From an uncultured Porphyromonadaceae bacterium (GTDB taxonomy: Bacteria; Bacteroidota; Bacteroidia; Bacteroidales; Barnesiellaceae), in NCBI GenBank assembly GCA_900538555.1, contig UPYI01000007.1, positions 1 to 64,000 on the forward strand: a stretch of 64,000 nt of DNA, given 5' to 3'. A program made the position numbers and the translations under genes. The notes below the pieces were generated by a model. It did not search any database. It was not told where the DNA came from and saw nothing but the letters and a program-made list of their open reading frames with translations. This document shows positions 41,046 to 47,976 of the stretch, piece by piece (position 1 is the stretch's first letter; each line of letters begins with the position of its first letter).

Positions 41046-42232
41046 GGCTGTGGATTTTTGTAGAGGAATGTCATGTGAGCCGGAATGTCGCCGGTGCGCA
41101 CGCTCCATTTCTTTTTCCCGTTTCGGTCGTAGCAGTGAAGCGATCCGCTCGAAACGTAATTTTTGGCGTCGGTAACGAATAGATCTCCGTTGTACGGATT
41201 GACGGCAATGCCGTAAGGAATCTTGATCTCTTTCTGTGTGCCGTCGGTGATGAAGCTGTCGGTGACAGGCTGTTTGGTGCGGATGTCGATAATACCGTAG
41301 GAAACGTCGTTGTTTTCCGACTGGTTGTTCCATGCCACGCTGTAAAAATAGAGCGAGTCGCCCTGTATCGTAAACTCCGAACAGGGGATATCGAGCGTGT
41401 CGGTTACCACCATTTCTTTCGATGTATTGTTTTTCCGGCTCAACACATGCAGCCGCGAAGGGACGGTTTCATAATCTCCGCGCGACGAAACCCACAGCCG
41501 TCCGTAGCGGTCGGCTCGCAGGCGATGCAGATTCAGTCCTACGGGTATTTTTTGCACCTGTTTCATTCGGTAACGTTCCACGACCGAAACGGTATAGTCG
41601 TAGTTGGGCACCCGGTAGCCGCCCGAGTTGGCAACATAGATATATTCACCGAGCATATCCAGTTCGTCGGGCTGGTAGCCTACTGTAACTTCGCCGGTGA
41701 TTTTCAGAGTAGCCGTATCCACTTCGAATACCGCACCCAGCTGAGCATCCGGATCGATCGATACCGGTCCGACGTATGCCGACACGTATGCTTTCCCGCG
41801 GGCGAAACGAATGTAGCGGCAGTTGGGAATATCTATCTGCCCGATACGTTTGCAAGTGCGGGCATCCATCACTTCTACTTTGTGCGAGCAGTTGATGACG
41901 GCATACAATTTGTTCCCGTATATCTGTATATCGTTCCCGACGTCGCCCAACTCTTTGATCACATTCGGGTTCCGCTCGGTGTACAGGCTGCGTATGTAGT
42001 ATCCGTTTACGAAATCTACATAGTCGATAGAGGCTTTGTTGCTGCCCATATTGCCTTCGTTGAGCAGATACATGCCGATCGGTTCGTCTGCTGCGAAATC
42101 GGCTTCGCTGCGTATCGGCATCGGCAACAGTTCGTATTCGGTAGGTACGACCAGTTCGTCTTCCCGGCAAGCCGGCAAGAGGAGAAGCCCTGAGAGGAAC
42201 AACGGGAATAATATGCTGTAAAGTCTTTTCAT
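41042..42232 (-). CDS. btuG: BtuG-like cobalamin-binding surface lipoprotein (YncE/DUF5074 propeller)
   Basis: This 396-residue lipoprotein (lipobox LLLLPAC) carries a seven-bladed YncE-type propeller: YLLNEGNMGSNKASIDYV, GNKLYAVINCSHKVEVMDAR, VGYQPDELDMLGEYIYVANSGG and YNGDLFVTDAKNY. In Bacteroides, BtuG sits on top of the BtuB receptor and captures vitamin B12 with very high affinity. Here the gene follows btuB by 10 bp under a cobalamin riboswitch, which makes the assignment strong although it is by architecture and context. It is translationally coupled to the next gene. Confidence 0.87.
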   Translation of the reverse strand: MKRLYSILFPLFLSGLLLLPACREDELVVPTEYELLPMPIRSEADFAADEPIGMYLLNEGNMGSNKASIDYVDFVNGYYIRSLYTERNPNVIKELGDVGNDIQIYGNKLYAVINCSHKVEVMDARTCKRIGQIDIPNCRYIRFARGKAYVSAYVGPVSIDPDAQLGAVFEVDTATLKITGEVTVGYQPDELDMLGEYIYVANSGGYRVPNYDYTVSVVERYRMKQVQKIPVGLNLHRLRADRYGRLWVSSRGDYETVPSRLHVLSRKNNTSKEMVVTDTLDIPCSEFTIQGDSLYFYSVAWNNQSENNDVSYGIIDIRTKQPVTDSFITDGTQKEIKIPYGIAVNPYNGDLFVTDAKNYVSSGSLHCYDRNGKKKWSVRTGDIPAHMTFLYKNPQP

Positions 42233-42242
42233 GGCAATGCGG

Positions 42243-44234
42243 TTAGATTTCTACGCTAAGTCCTGCCCGGTAGTTCCGTTTCGGCATCGGATAGTTGAGG
42301 ATCACATCGTAGTCCTGACTGAGCAGGTTGTTTACTTCGACCGTCGCTTTGAGGCGTACCTTTTTTATCTTGAAACTTTTTACCAACGAAATATCGCTTG
42401 TGTACCACGGTTGCGTGTAGTTGTAGCGGATATTCTCCTGCTGGTTGTATCGGTAACCGACATAAATGAAACTGTAATTCAGGCTCCATCCCCGCCAACC
42501 GAGCATGACGACTGCCGAACCGCTGTGCCATGGGATGTAGGGAATCTGATGCCGGTAGTAGTTGTCGGACGGACTGGTGATGTCGATCGCTTCCTGATAG
42601 GTATATTGCAGTTTGGCGGTAAGTTCTATGCGGTAGGGGAGACGCAGGGTGGTCATGGCTTGTGCATCGACCCCGCGGATGTCTACCAGTCCGAGGTTGA
42701 GCATGGTCCATCGGAACTGTTGTCCTTTGGGATAAGCCACGATCTTATCTTTCACCCGGTTGTAGTATAGGTCGGCACCGATACGGAAGAAGGAGAATGT
42801 GCGGTCGTTCCGGTCGAGGTCGTACAAGATCCCGACGTTGTATTGGGTCGCAGATTCGGGTCGCAGATAGGCGTTGCCCATGTCGGTGTAATAGAGGTCG
42901 TTGAAAGTCGGCATCCGGTAGCTTTGTTTGAAGAATGCCCGAATCACCAGATCGGCTTTTCTGAAAGGTTTGTACGACAAGAACAGGGCGGGGGTGACTT
43001 TCTCTTTCCGGGGGGCTTTATCGCGCTCGCGGGCTTCTTCGTCGATAAACGTGGCGAGAACGGAAGCCTGCACTTTAAAATAATTTCCTAAGGCATAGGC
43101 AGTGGCAGCCGACAGCCAGTGCGAGTGCCGCGATACCGACATGTATTGCGACAGCCCGTTCCATTGGTAATCGTAGGCGACGGATATATCCCAGCCGTGC
43201 AGTATCGTATATTTGTTTGCCCACGATATATATGCTTCGCGCTGTTTGTAGATGTTGTCTACATGAATCAGTTTGTCGTCGTTATTGACGTACCGGGTGT
43301 AATCGAAGGCATATTTCAGATTCACTTTGGTACTCAGGCGGGACGTGATGTCGTATTCGAACATGCCTTGTGCAAAAGAGTTGCGGTCCCACAACCGTTC
43401 GCCTCTCCTCCATACGTTGTTTACGATAGCACCGGGCACCCCCCGTTCCGAATTGTAGTGGTAGAGATAGGCTTTCCATTTGCCCTTTGGCAGATACCCT
43501 TGCAGCCCGCCTTCGAATCGTACGGCATCTATATCCCCGTTCCGGCGTACAGCTGTCGTGTCGTAAGCCAGTTCGCCCGACGGGGTTACACGCCGGTAGC
43601 GAAATTTGTATTTGCCGCTGGACGAAATCCATTCGGCATTGAATGTCGCACTCAGGTTCTCGCTCAGTTTGTATTCGAACAGGATCGACGGATTGAATAA
43701 ATCGAACGATCCGGCTTTGATCCCGGCTTTCAGATTGGCGGTTTTCCCGTCGGCAAATATCGGGCGTTTGGTGGTGAGATAGATTGAACCTGCCGATCCG
43801 AATTCGCGGGCAGACTGGAAAATTTCACTTTTCTGACCGTTGTAGAGCGAAATCTCCTCGATGTTTTCCAACGAGTATTTCCCCAAGTCCACCTGCCCGT
43901 TTTGTGCGTTTCCCAACTGTATTCCGTTGTAATATACACCCATGTGGTTTGTGCCCATGCTGCGTATATTTACGGTTTTGATACCGCCTACGCCGCCGTA
44001 ATCTTTCAGTTGTACGCCCGAAAAATATCGCAGGGCATCCGCTACCGAAAGGCTGTTCAGATTTTCCAGCTCTTTGCCGGTAAGTTTCTGCGACGGGATC
44101 ACTTCGTTGAACCGGTTGGCAGTGACGACGATCTCATTCAACTGCTGTATGGAGTCGAGTTTGTTTTGCGCAGAAGCGTTTACAGCATATCCGGCGGCAA
44201 GCAGGCAGTAAATAATATGTAATCGAATCCTCAT
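42243..44234 (-). CDS. btuB: TonB-dependent cobalamin receptor BtuB
   Basis: The start is taken at 44234 (663 residues, MRIRLHIIYCLLAAGYAVNASAQ signal peptide) because the 14 upstream residues of the open frame do not look like a signal. After a TonB-box-like EIVVTANRF comes a plug domain (LSVADALRYFSGVQLKDYGG, VNIRSMGTNHMGVYYNGIQLGN) and a barrel ending RNYRAGLSVEI. The length is that of short BtuB-like receptors without a carboxypeptidase-like N-terminal domain. The mRNA leader carries a cobalamin riboswitch, so synthesis should fall when cobalamin is plentiful. It is the first gene of a five-gene operon with btuG and three accessory surface proteins. Confidence 0.92.
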   Translation of the reverse strand: MRIRLHIIYCLLAAGYAVNASAQNKLDSIQQLNEIVVTANRFNEVIPSQKLTGKELENLNSLSVADALRYFSGVQLKDYGGVGGIKTVNIRSMGTNHMGVYYNGIQLGNAQNGQVDLGKYSLENIEEISLYNGQKSEIFQSAREFGSAGSIYLTTKRPIFADGKTANLKAGIKAGSFDLFNPSILFEYKLSENLSATFNAEWISSSGKYKFRYRRVTPSGELAYDTTAVRRNGDIDAVRFEGGLQGYLPKGKWKAYLYHYNSERGVPGAIVNNVWRRGERLWDRNSFAQGMFEYDITSRLSTKVNLKYAFDYTRYVNNDDKLIHVDNIYKQREAYISWANKYTILHGWDISVAYDYQWNGLSQYMSVSRHSHWLSAATAYALGNYFKVQASVLATFIDEEARERDKAPRKEKVTPALFLSYKPFRKADLVIRAFFKQSYRMPTFNDLYYTDMGNAYLRPESATQYNVGILYDLDRNDRTFSFFRIGADLYYNRVKDKIVAYPKGQQFRWTMLNLGLVDIRGVDAQAMTTLRLPYRIELTAKLQYTYQEAIDITSPSDNYYRHQIPYIPWHSGSAVVMLGWRGWSLNYSFIYVGYRYNQQENIRYNYTQPWYTSDISLVKSFKIKKVRLKATVEVNNLLSQDYDVILNYPMPKRNYRAGLSVEI

Positions 44235-44374
44235 TCGGTACTGTTTTTGGTATATAGCCAATAGCCCCGAATGCAAAATCGGCAGGATGATGAAAGAATG
44301 TAACCGGTGAAAATGATGCCGGGTTCTTTGTTCGATCCAATACGCTCTTTCCTCGAAAGCTATTGTAATGATAA

Positions 44375-44545
44375 GTACCGGCAGGTCTTCTGACTTATTT
44401 CCGTTTGTAAGCGCCTTCCCGAATTAAATTCAGTGGCATTGAGTTTCTGCTTACAACGTTGTGTGAAACTTACAGCAGCGGGACTGTTCAGGATTTGCAC
44501 CTGATTCCCTTTTAATCGGATTCCCCGAAAGGAGAGATCCGAACC
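44375..44545 (-). ncRNA. Cobalamin riboswitch (AdoCbl/B12 element)
   Basis: Read on the - strand, the leader contains the conserved B12-box core GGTGCAAATCCTGAACAGTC followed by CCGCTGCTGTAA. Later come GCCACTG, GGGAAGGC and, at the 3' side, AGTCAGAAGACCTGCCGGT. These are the diagnostic blocks of the cobalamin riboswitch in their usual order. It lies about 140 bases upstream of the btuB ATG. It therefore most likely shuts down the whole uptake operon when cobalamin binds. The 472-bp gap 44235-44706 contains this element, its promoter and the hairpin at 44641. Confidence 0.96.
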
Positions 44546-44554
44546 AATACGTTG

Positions 44555-44562
44555 CAAATGTA
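44555..44562 (-). promoter_or_regulatory. -7 box of the riboswitch-btuB operon
   Basis: On - this reads TACATTTG, matching TAnnTTTG, directly upstream of the riboswitch. An ATTGACAA sequence about 20 bp further upstream may act as the -33 element. Confidence 0.6.
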
Positions 44563-44640
44563 ATTATATAAATCGGATATTTTGTCAATGAAGACTGTTT
44601 TTTTTCAATAGCGGCTGGCATACCGGCAGCCCGAAACGGC

Positions 44641-44686
44641 AGCAGGAGCATATTCCGTCCCTTTTTGAACGGAATACGCTCCTGCT
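44641..44686 (-). terminator. Hairpin terminator of the small membrane protein gene
   Basis: An 18-bp stem (AGCAGGAGC.TATTCCGT with its complement) has a single position that is A-C in the + RNA but G-U in the - RNA, so it folds best in the - transcript. It lies 20 bp after the stop codon of the gene at 44707-45222. No long T-run follows. Confidence 0.65.
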
Positions 44687-44706
44687 TTCGGAGATTCAGG
44701 GTCTCC

Positions 44707-45222
44707 TTAGGATATGATTTTTGCCAGAGCTTCGGCTTGGTTGCCGGTATAGCTGACTTCCGCACTCACCGGTTCGTAGTTGAACGGGATGAATTCGAAT
44801 ATCTGGGCTACGGCGAAACTGTGGTCGTCGGTCAGCAGGATGCTCAACCGGGCACCGGCTTGATTGCCTTCGGCACGTTCCAGCTTGGCGATCGCTTCGA
44901 ATTCACCCTCTTCCATGTATTTCTGTAATCGGGCGATTTCGGAACTTTTGAAAATGATGTCGTGTTTCTTCAACGTCTTTCCGGTTGCCACGCAAACCGT
45001 TTTTTTATTGCCGACACAGAGTTTGATAATTCCGTAGCAGGCGGCAATGCTTCCGGCTACATAACAGAACAGTTTCAACGACGATTGCGGATCGTTTACC
45101 CATGCGGCGATGACGAATGCGACGATAGCGATAATAATGGCGGCGATACCTGCCGACGAGAGCCCTTTCTTTACGGTAATATCGGTGTTTGCTTTAAAAT
45201 TTGTTTTAGTCTCTTCCATGAT
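44707..45222 (-). CDS. Hypothetical membrane protein, 171 residues
   Basis: I start at MEETKTNFKAN (45222); an ATG 18 bp upstream (MKLKKI) is also possible. The protein has a short polar N-terminus, two membrane helices (AGIAAIIIAIVAFVIAAWV and LFCYVAGSIAACYGIIKLCVG, about residues 24-65), and a cytosolic C-terminal domain. That domain has KYMEEGEFEAIAKLERAEGNQAG-like sequence and ends with FEFIPFNYEPVSAEV. I do not recognise the family. A divergent repeat copy lies directly upstream, and a hairpin follows the stop. Codon use is host-like. Confidence 0.7.
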   Translation of the reverse strand: MMEETKTNFKANTDITVKKGLSSAGIAAIIIAIVAFVIAAWVNDPQSSLKLFCYVAGSIAACYGIIKLCVGNKKTVCVATGKTLKKHDIIFKSSEIARLQKYMEEGEFEAIAKLERAEGNQAGARLSILLTDDHSFAVAQIFEFIPFNYEPVSAEVSYTGNQAEALAKIIS

Positions 45223-45240
45223 TTTTTTTAATTTCATTGT

Positions 45241-45310
45241 AAACGCTACACCTCGGGGCAACGGTTCAAGTGTTCGCTTGACCGCTCCTGCTCTCGGCTT
45301 GCGCTTTTTG
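45241..45310. repeat. Divergent copy of the interspersed repeat
   Basis: On the - strand GCGCAAGCCGAGAGCAGGAG resembles the repeat core (GCAAGCCGAGAGCAAAGCC). The following half is changed and contains a small hairpin (GGTCAAGCGAACACTTGAACC). It lies immediately upstream of the 171-residue membrane protein gene and shows no TATCTTTG box. Confidence 0.55.
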
Positions 45311-45447
45311 GATGGTGTGTAATGACGATACGTCCCGCATCGAAGATGCAGAGCCTATCGAGGTGAATATAAATAAATGAAAATGAGTGGACAAATACGG
45401 GACGGTCGTTCGCATGAGGAGTTCCGCCGTTTGTCCGGAGAAAGAGG

Positions 45448-45858
45448 CTAAATCAGCAGCCGGCACAGGGCATAGAGATAATGCCCTTCGGCATATTGTC
45501 GCGAAGCCAGCCGTTGCCCGACAGCTATACGCCGACGGCAAACCGTGTGATGCTTGGTGTGTGCGACTCCGGTTGCATATTTGGAGAATGAAAAGTTGCG
45601 GGGCAGTGAGCGGAATACAGGCGCGAGAACGTTGCATTGCTCTTCGACAGTCATCTGCAAAGGTTCGCTGATCGGCGACAGCAGATAGAGCGCGTGCCGG
45701 TCGAGCGGAATGCGGCTGTCGTGAACTTGGGACACTTCACCGTTCCCGTCGTCGATAGAGGAGGGGATGCAAACGGGCGACACGTTGAGTTGCGCTGCAA
45801 TGGCAGCCCAGCCTGCAACGAGAACGATAGTCAATATCTGTGCCAACCGTTTTTTCAT
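45448..45858 (-). CDS. Small secreted hypothetical protein, 136 residues
   Basis: The protein starts with a convincing signal peptide (MKKRLAQILTIVLVAGWAAIAAQLN) and has a short mature part. The mature part has a basic, His/Cys-containing middle (ATGVAHTKHHTVCRRRIAVG) and ends with QYAEGHYLYALCRLLI. I cannot assign a family. It lies between the ABC exporter and the 171-residue membrane protein on the same strand, 44 bp downstream of nothing that is clearly coupled. The signal peptide and the host-like codon use support a real gene. Confidence 0.6.
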   Translation of the reverse strand: MKKRLAQILTIVLVAGWAAIAAQLNVSPVCIPSSIDDGNGEVSQVHDSRIPLDRHALYLLSPISEPLQMTVEEQCNVLAPVFRSLPRNFSFSKYATGVAHTKHHTVCRRRIAVGQRLASRQYAEGHYLYALCRLLI

Positions 45859-45902
45859 GGATGCAAAAATAGATGTTTTTCTTGAAAACAGATCACTGGC
45901 TA

Positions 45903-47729
45903 TTAGAATTTTTGCATATCCACCAGCTTCTTGTAGTATCCGTTGAGTGCGATCAGTTCGTTGTGCTGTCCTTGCTCTACGATTCGTCCTTCGTGCATGA
46001 CGCAGATCAAGTCGGCATCCTTGATCGTGGAGAGCCGGTGGGCGATCACTAACGTCGTGCGGTTGCGCATCAGATTTTCCAATGCCTCCTGTACCAGCCG
46101 TTCCGACTCGGTGTCGAGGGCGGAGGTCGCTTCGTCGAGAATCAGTATTGCCGGGTTTTTGAGTATGGCGCGGGCTATGCTGATACGTTGCCGCTGTCCG
46201 CCCGACAGACGGCTGCCCCGGTCGCCGATATTCGTGTCGTAGCCTTGTTCGGTAGCCATGATGAATTCGTGGGCATTGGCTATCTTGGCGGCTTCGATTA
46301 CCTGCTCCATGGTTGCCGATTCCACTCCGAACGTGATGTTGTTGTAGAACGTATCGTTGAACAGAATGGCTTCCTGATTCACATTGCCCATAAGCCCGCG
46401 CAGATCGCAGACATTCAGTTCTTTTACGTTGATATCGTCGATATAGATTCCGCCTTCATCCACGTCGTAGAATCGGGGGAGCAGGTCTGCCATTGTCGAT
46501 TTGCCCGAGCCCGATTGCCCGACGAGGGCGACTGTTTCTCCCCGTTTGATCGTCAGGTTTACATGGCGGACGACCCATTCGGTATTGTATTTGAACGATA
46601 CGTCGCGATACTCGATGCCCTTTCGAACCTTATCGAGGCTCTTCGGATTTTTTGGACTTTTGATCGGGTTTTCAGCCGAAAGGATCAAGTCTACCCGTTC
46701 CATGGATGCCAACCCCTTCTGTATCGAGTAGGCGGCTTTCGACAGATCTTTTGCCGGATTGATGATGCTGTAAAAGATTACTAAATAGTAGATGAACGAT
46801 GCCGCGCTGATCGTGCTGTTGCCCGACAGGATGAGGCTGCCTCCGAACCAAAGCACGATAGCGATGGTGACAGTTCCCAAGAACTCGCTCATCGGATGTG
46901 CCAGAGCCTGACGGCGGCTGATGCGGTTGGTCAGACGGAAGAAACGCTGGTTGTTGGTGCCGAAACGTCCGATCATTTTATTCTCGGCGTTGAATGCCTT
47001 GATGATGCGCAGACCGCTTAATGTCTCTTCGATGATCGACATCAGTACGCCCCATTGGTTTTGTCCTTCGAGCGATTTCCGTTTCAATTTTTTCCCCACC
47101 TTGCCCATGATATATCCTGCCGACGGCAAGAGTAGAAGCACGAACAGGGTCAGTTCCCAACTGATCGTCAGCATAGTTGCCAGACAGACGATAATCATGA
47201 TCGGATTTTTAAAGATCATATCGAGCGATGCCATGATCGAGTTTTCGATTTCTGCCACGTCGCCCGTCATACGGGCGATGACATCACCCTTCCGTTCGTT
47301 GGTGAAGAACCCGATAGGCAATCCTACGATTTTTTGGTAAACGAAATTACGTATGTCGCGTACGACTCCCGAACGGATCGGAATCATGAAGTAGGAGCTG
47401 AGGTAGCTGACACCGGTTTTCAAGAAAGTCATGACAATGAGCAGGACACCCAATATCAGCAAGGTGAATCCGGCTCCGTGCAATTCGATCATTCGCGAGA
47501 AGAAGTAATTGAAATTGTTTACGGCGACCTCTTTCATCGAAGCCGATCCCCATTCCATATAGACATAAGTCTGTTCGTTGATTTTGAACAGGATTTCGAG
47601 TATCGGGATAATGACGGCGAAAGAAAATATGGTGAGTACGGCTGCCAGTATGTTGAACAGGATATTGAGAATCAGATAATATTTATAAGGGGGGACGAAA
47701 CGTCTCAGTATTTTAAGAAAATCTTTCAT
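45903..47729 (-). CDS. MsbA-like ABC exporter (fused membrane and ATPase domains)
   Basis: The start is the ATG at 47729 (608 residues, MKDFLKILRRFVPPYKYY); 30 upstream residues of the open frame cover promoter sequence. An N-terminal six-helix exporter domain is followed by a nucleotide-binding domain: GQSGSGKST near 404, LSGGQRQRISIARAIL near 508, ILILDEATSALD near 530 and an IAHRLSTIKDAD switch region. Homodimers of this type move lipid A or other lipids and drugs from the inner membrane. Substrate is unknown; MsbA-like lipid flipping is the usual inference for the single-copy Bacteroidetes protein. A TACCTTTG box lies at 47768-47761 on -. Confidence 0.9.
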   Translation of the reverse strand: MKDFLKILRRFVPPYKYYLILNILFNILAAVLTIFSFAVIIPILEILFKINEQTYVYMEWGSASMKEVAVNNFNYFFSRMIELHGAGFTLLILGVLLIVMTFLKTGVSYLSSYFMIPIRSGVVRDIRNFVYQKIVGLPIGFFTNERKGDVIARMTGDVAEIENSIMASLDMIFKNPIMIIVCLATMLTISWELTLFVLLLLPSAGYIMGKVGKKLKRKSLEGQNQWGVLMSIIEETLSGLRIIKAFNAENKMIGRFGTNNQRFFRLTNRISRRQALAHPMSEFLGTVTIAIVLWFGGSLILSGNSTISAASFIYYLVIFYSIINPAKDLSKAAYSIQKGLASMERVDLILSAENPIKSPKNPKSLDKVRKGIEYRDVSFKYNTEWVVRHVNLTIKRGETVALVGQSGSGKSTMADLLPRFYDVDEGGIYIDDINVKELNVCDLRGLMGNVNQEAILFNDTFYNNITFGVESATMEQVIEAAKIANAHEFIMATEQGYDTNIGDRGSRLSGGQRQRISIARAILKNPAILILDEATSALDTESERLVQEALENLMRNRTTLVIAHRLSTIKDADLICVMHEGRIVEQGQHNELIALNGYYKKLVDMQKF

Positions 47730-47760
47730 CGAGTTTTCGGTTTTTTTATGTATGATTTTG

Positions 47761-47768
47761 CAAAGGTA
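47761..47768 (-). promoter_or_regulatory. -7 box upstream of the ABC exporter
   Basis: On - this reads TACCTTTG followed by CAAAATC, matching TAnnTTTG, 31 bp before the exporter start. No clear -33 TTTG is at the expected distance. Confidence 0.5.
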
Positions 47769-47818
47769 ATACAAAACAACTACACGGCGATGTATCCGGA
47801 ACAAAAATGATGTGTTCA

Positions 47819-47849
47819 TTTTATCTCTGACAGGATTTTATTAACTTTG
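47819..47849 (+). promoter_or_regulatory. Candidate promoter of the large outer-membrane barrel gene
   Basis: TTTT at 47819-47822, a 19-bp spacer and TAACTTTG at 47842-47849 fit the Bacteroidetes consensus with one mismatch in the -33 box. It lies about 130 bp before the start at 47977 and is divergent to the exporter promoter. A weaker TTGTCTTTG occurs near 47930. Confidence 0.5.
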
Positions 47850-47976
47850 TATCGCTTTAAAACCGATCGGGTTATAAGTTTTTTTTTCGTGCCGATTAAA
47901 CTTTTTCGGGTTTGATCGGTCGTATTTATTGTCTTTGCCGACGAAATGGCGGAGCGATAGAACAACTGAATTTGAA

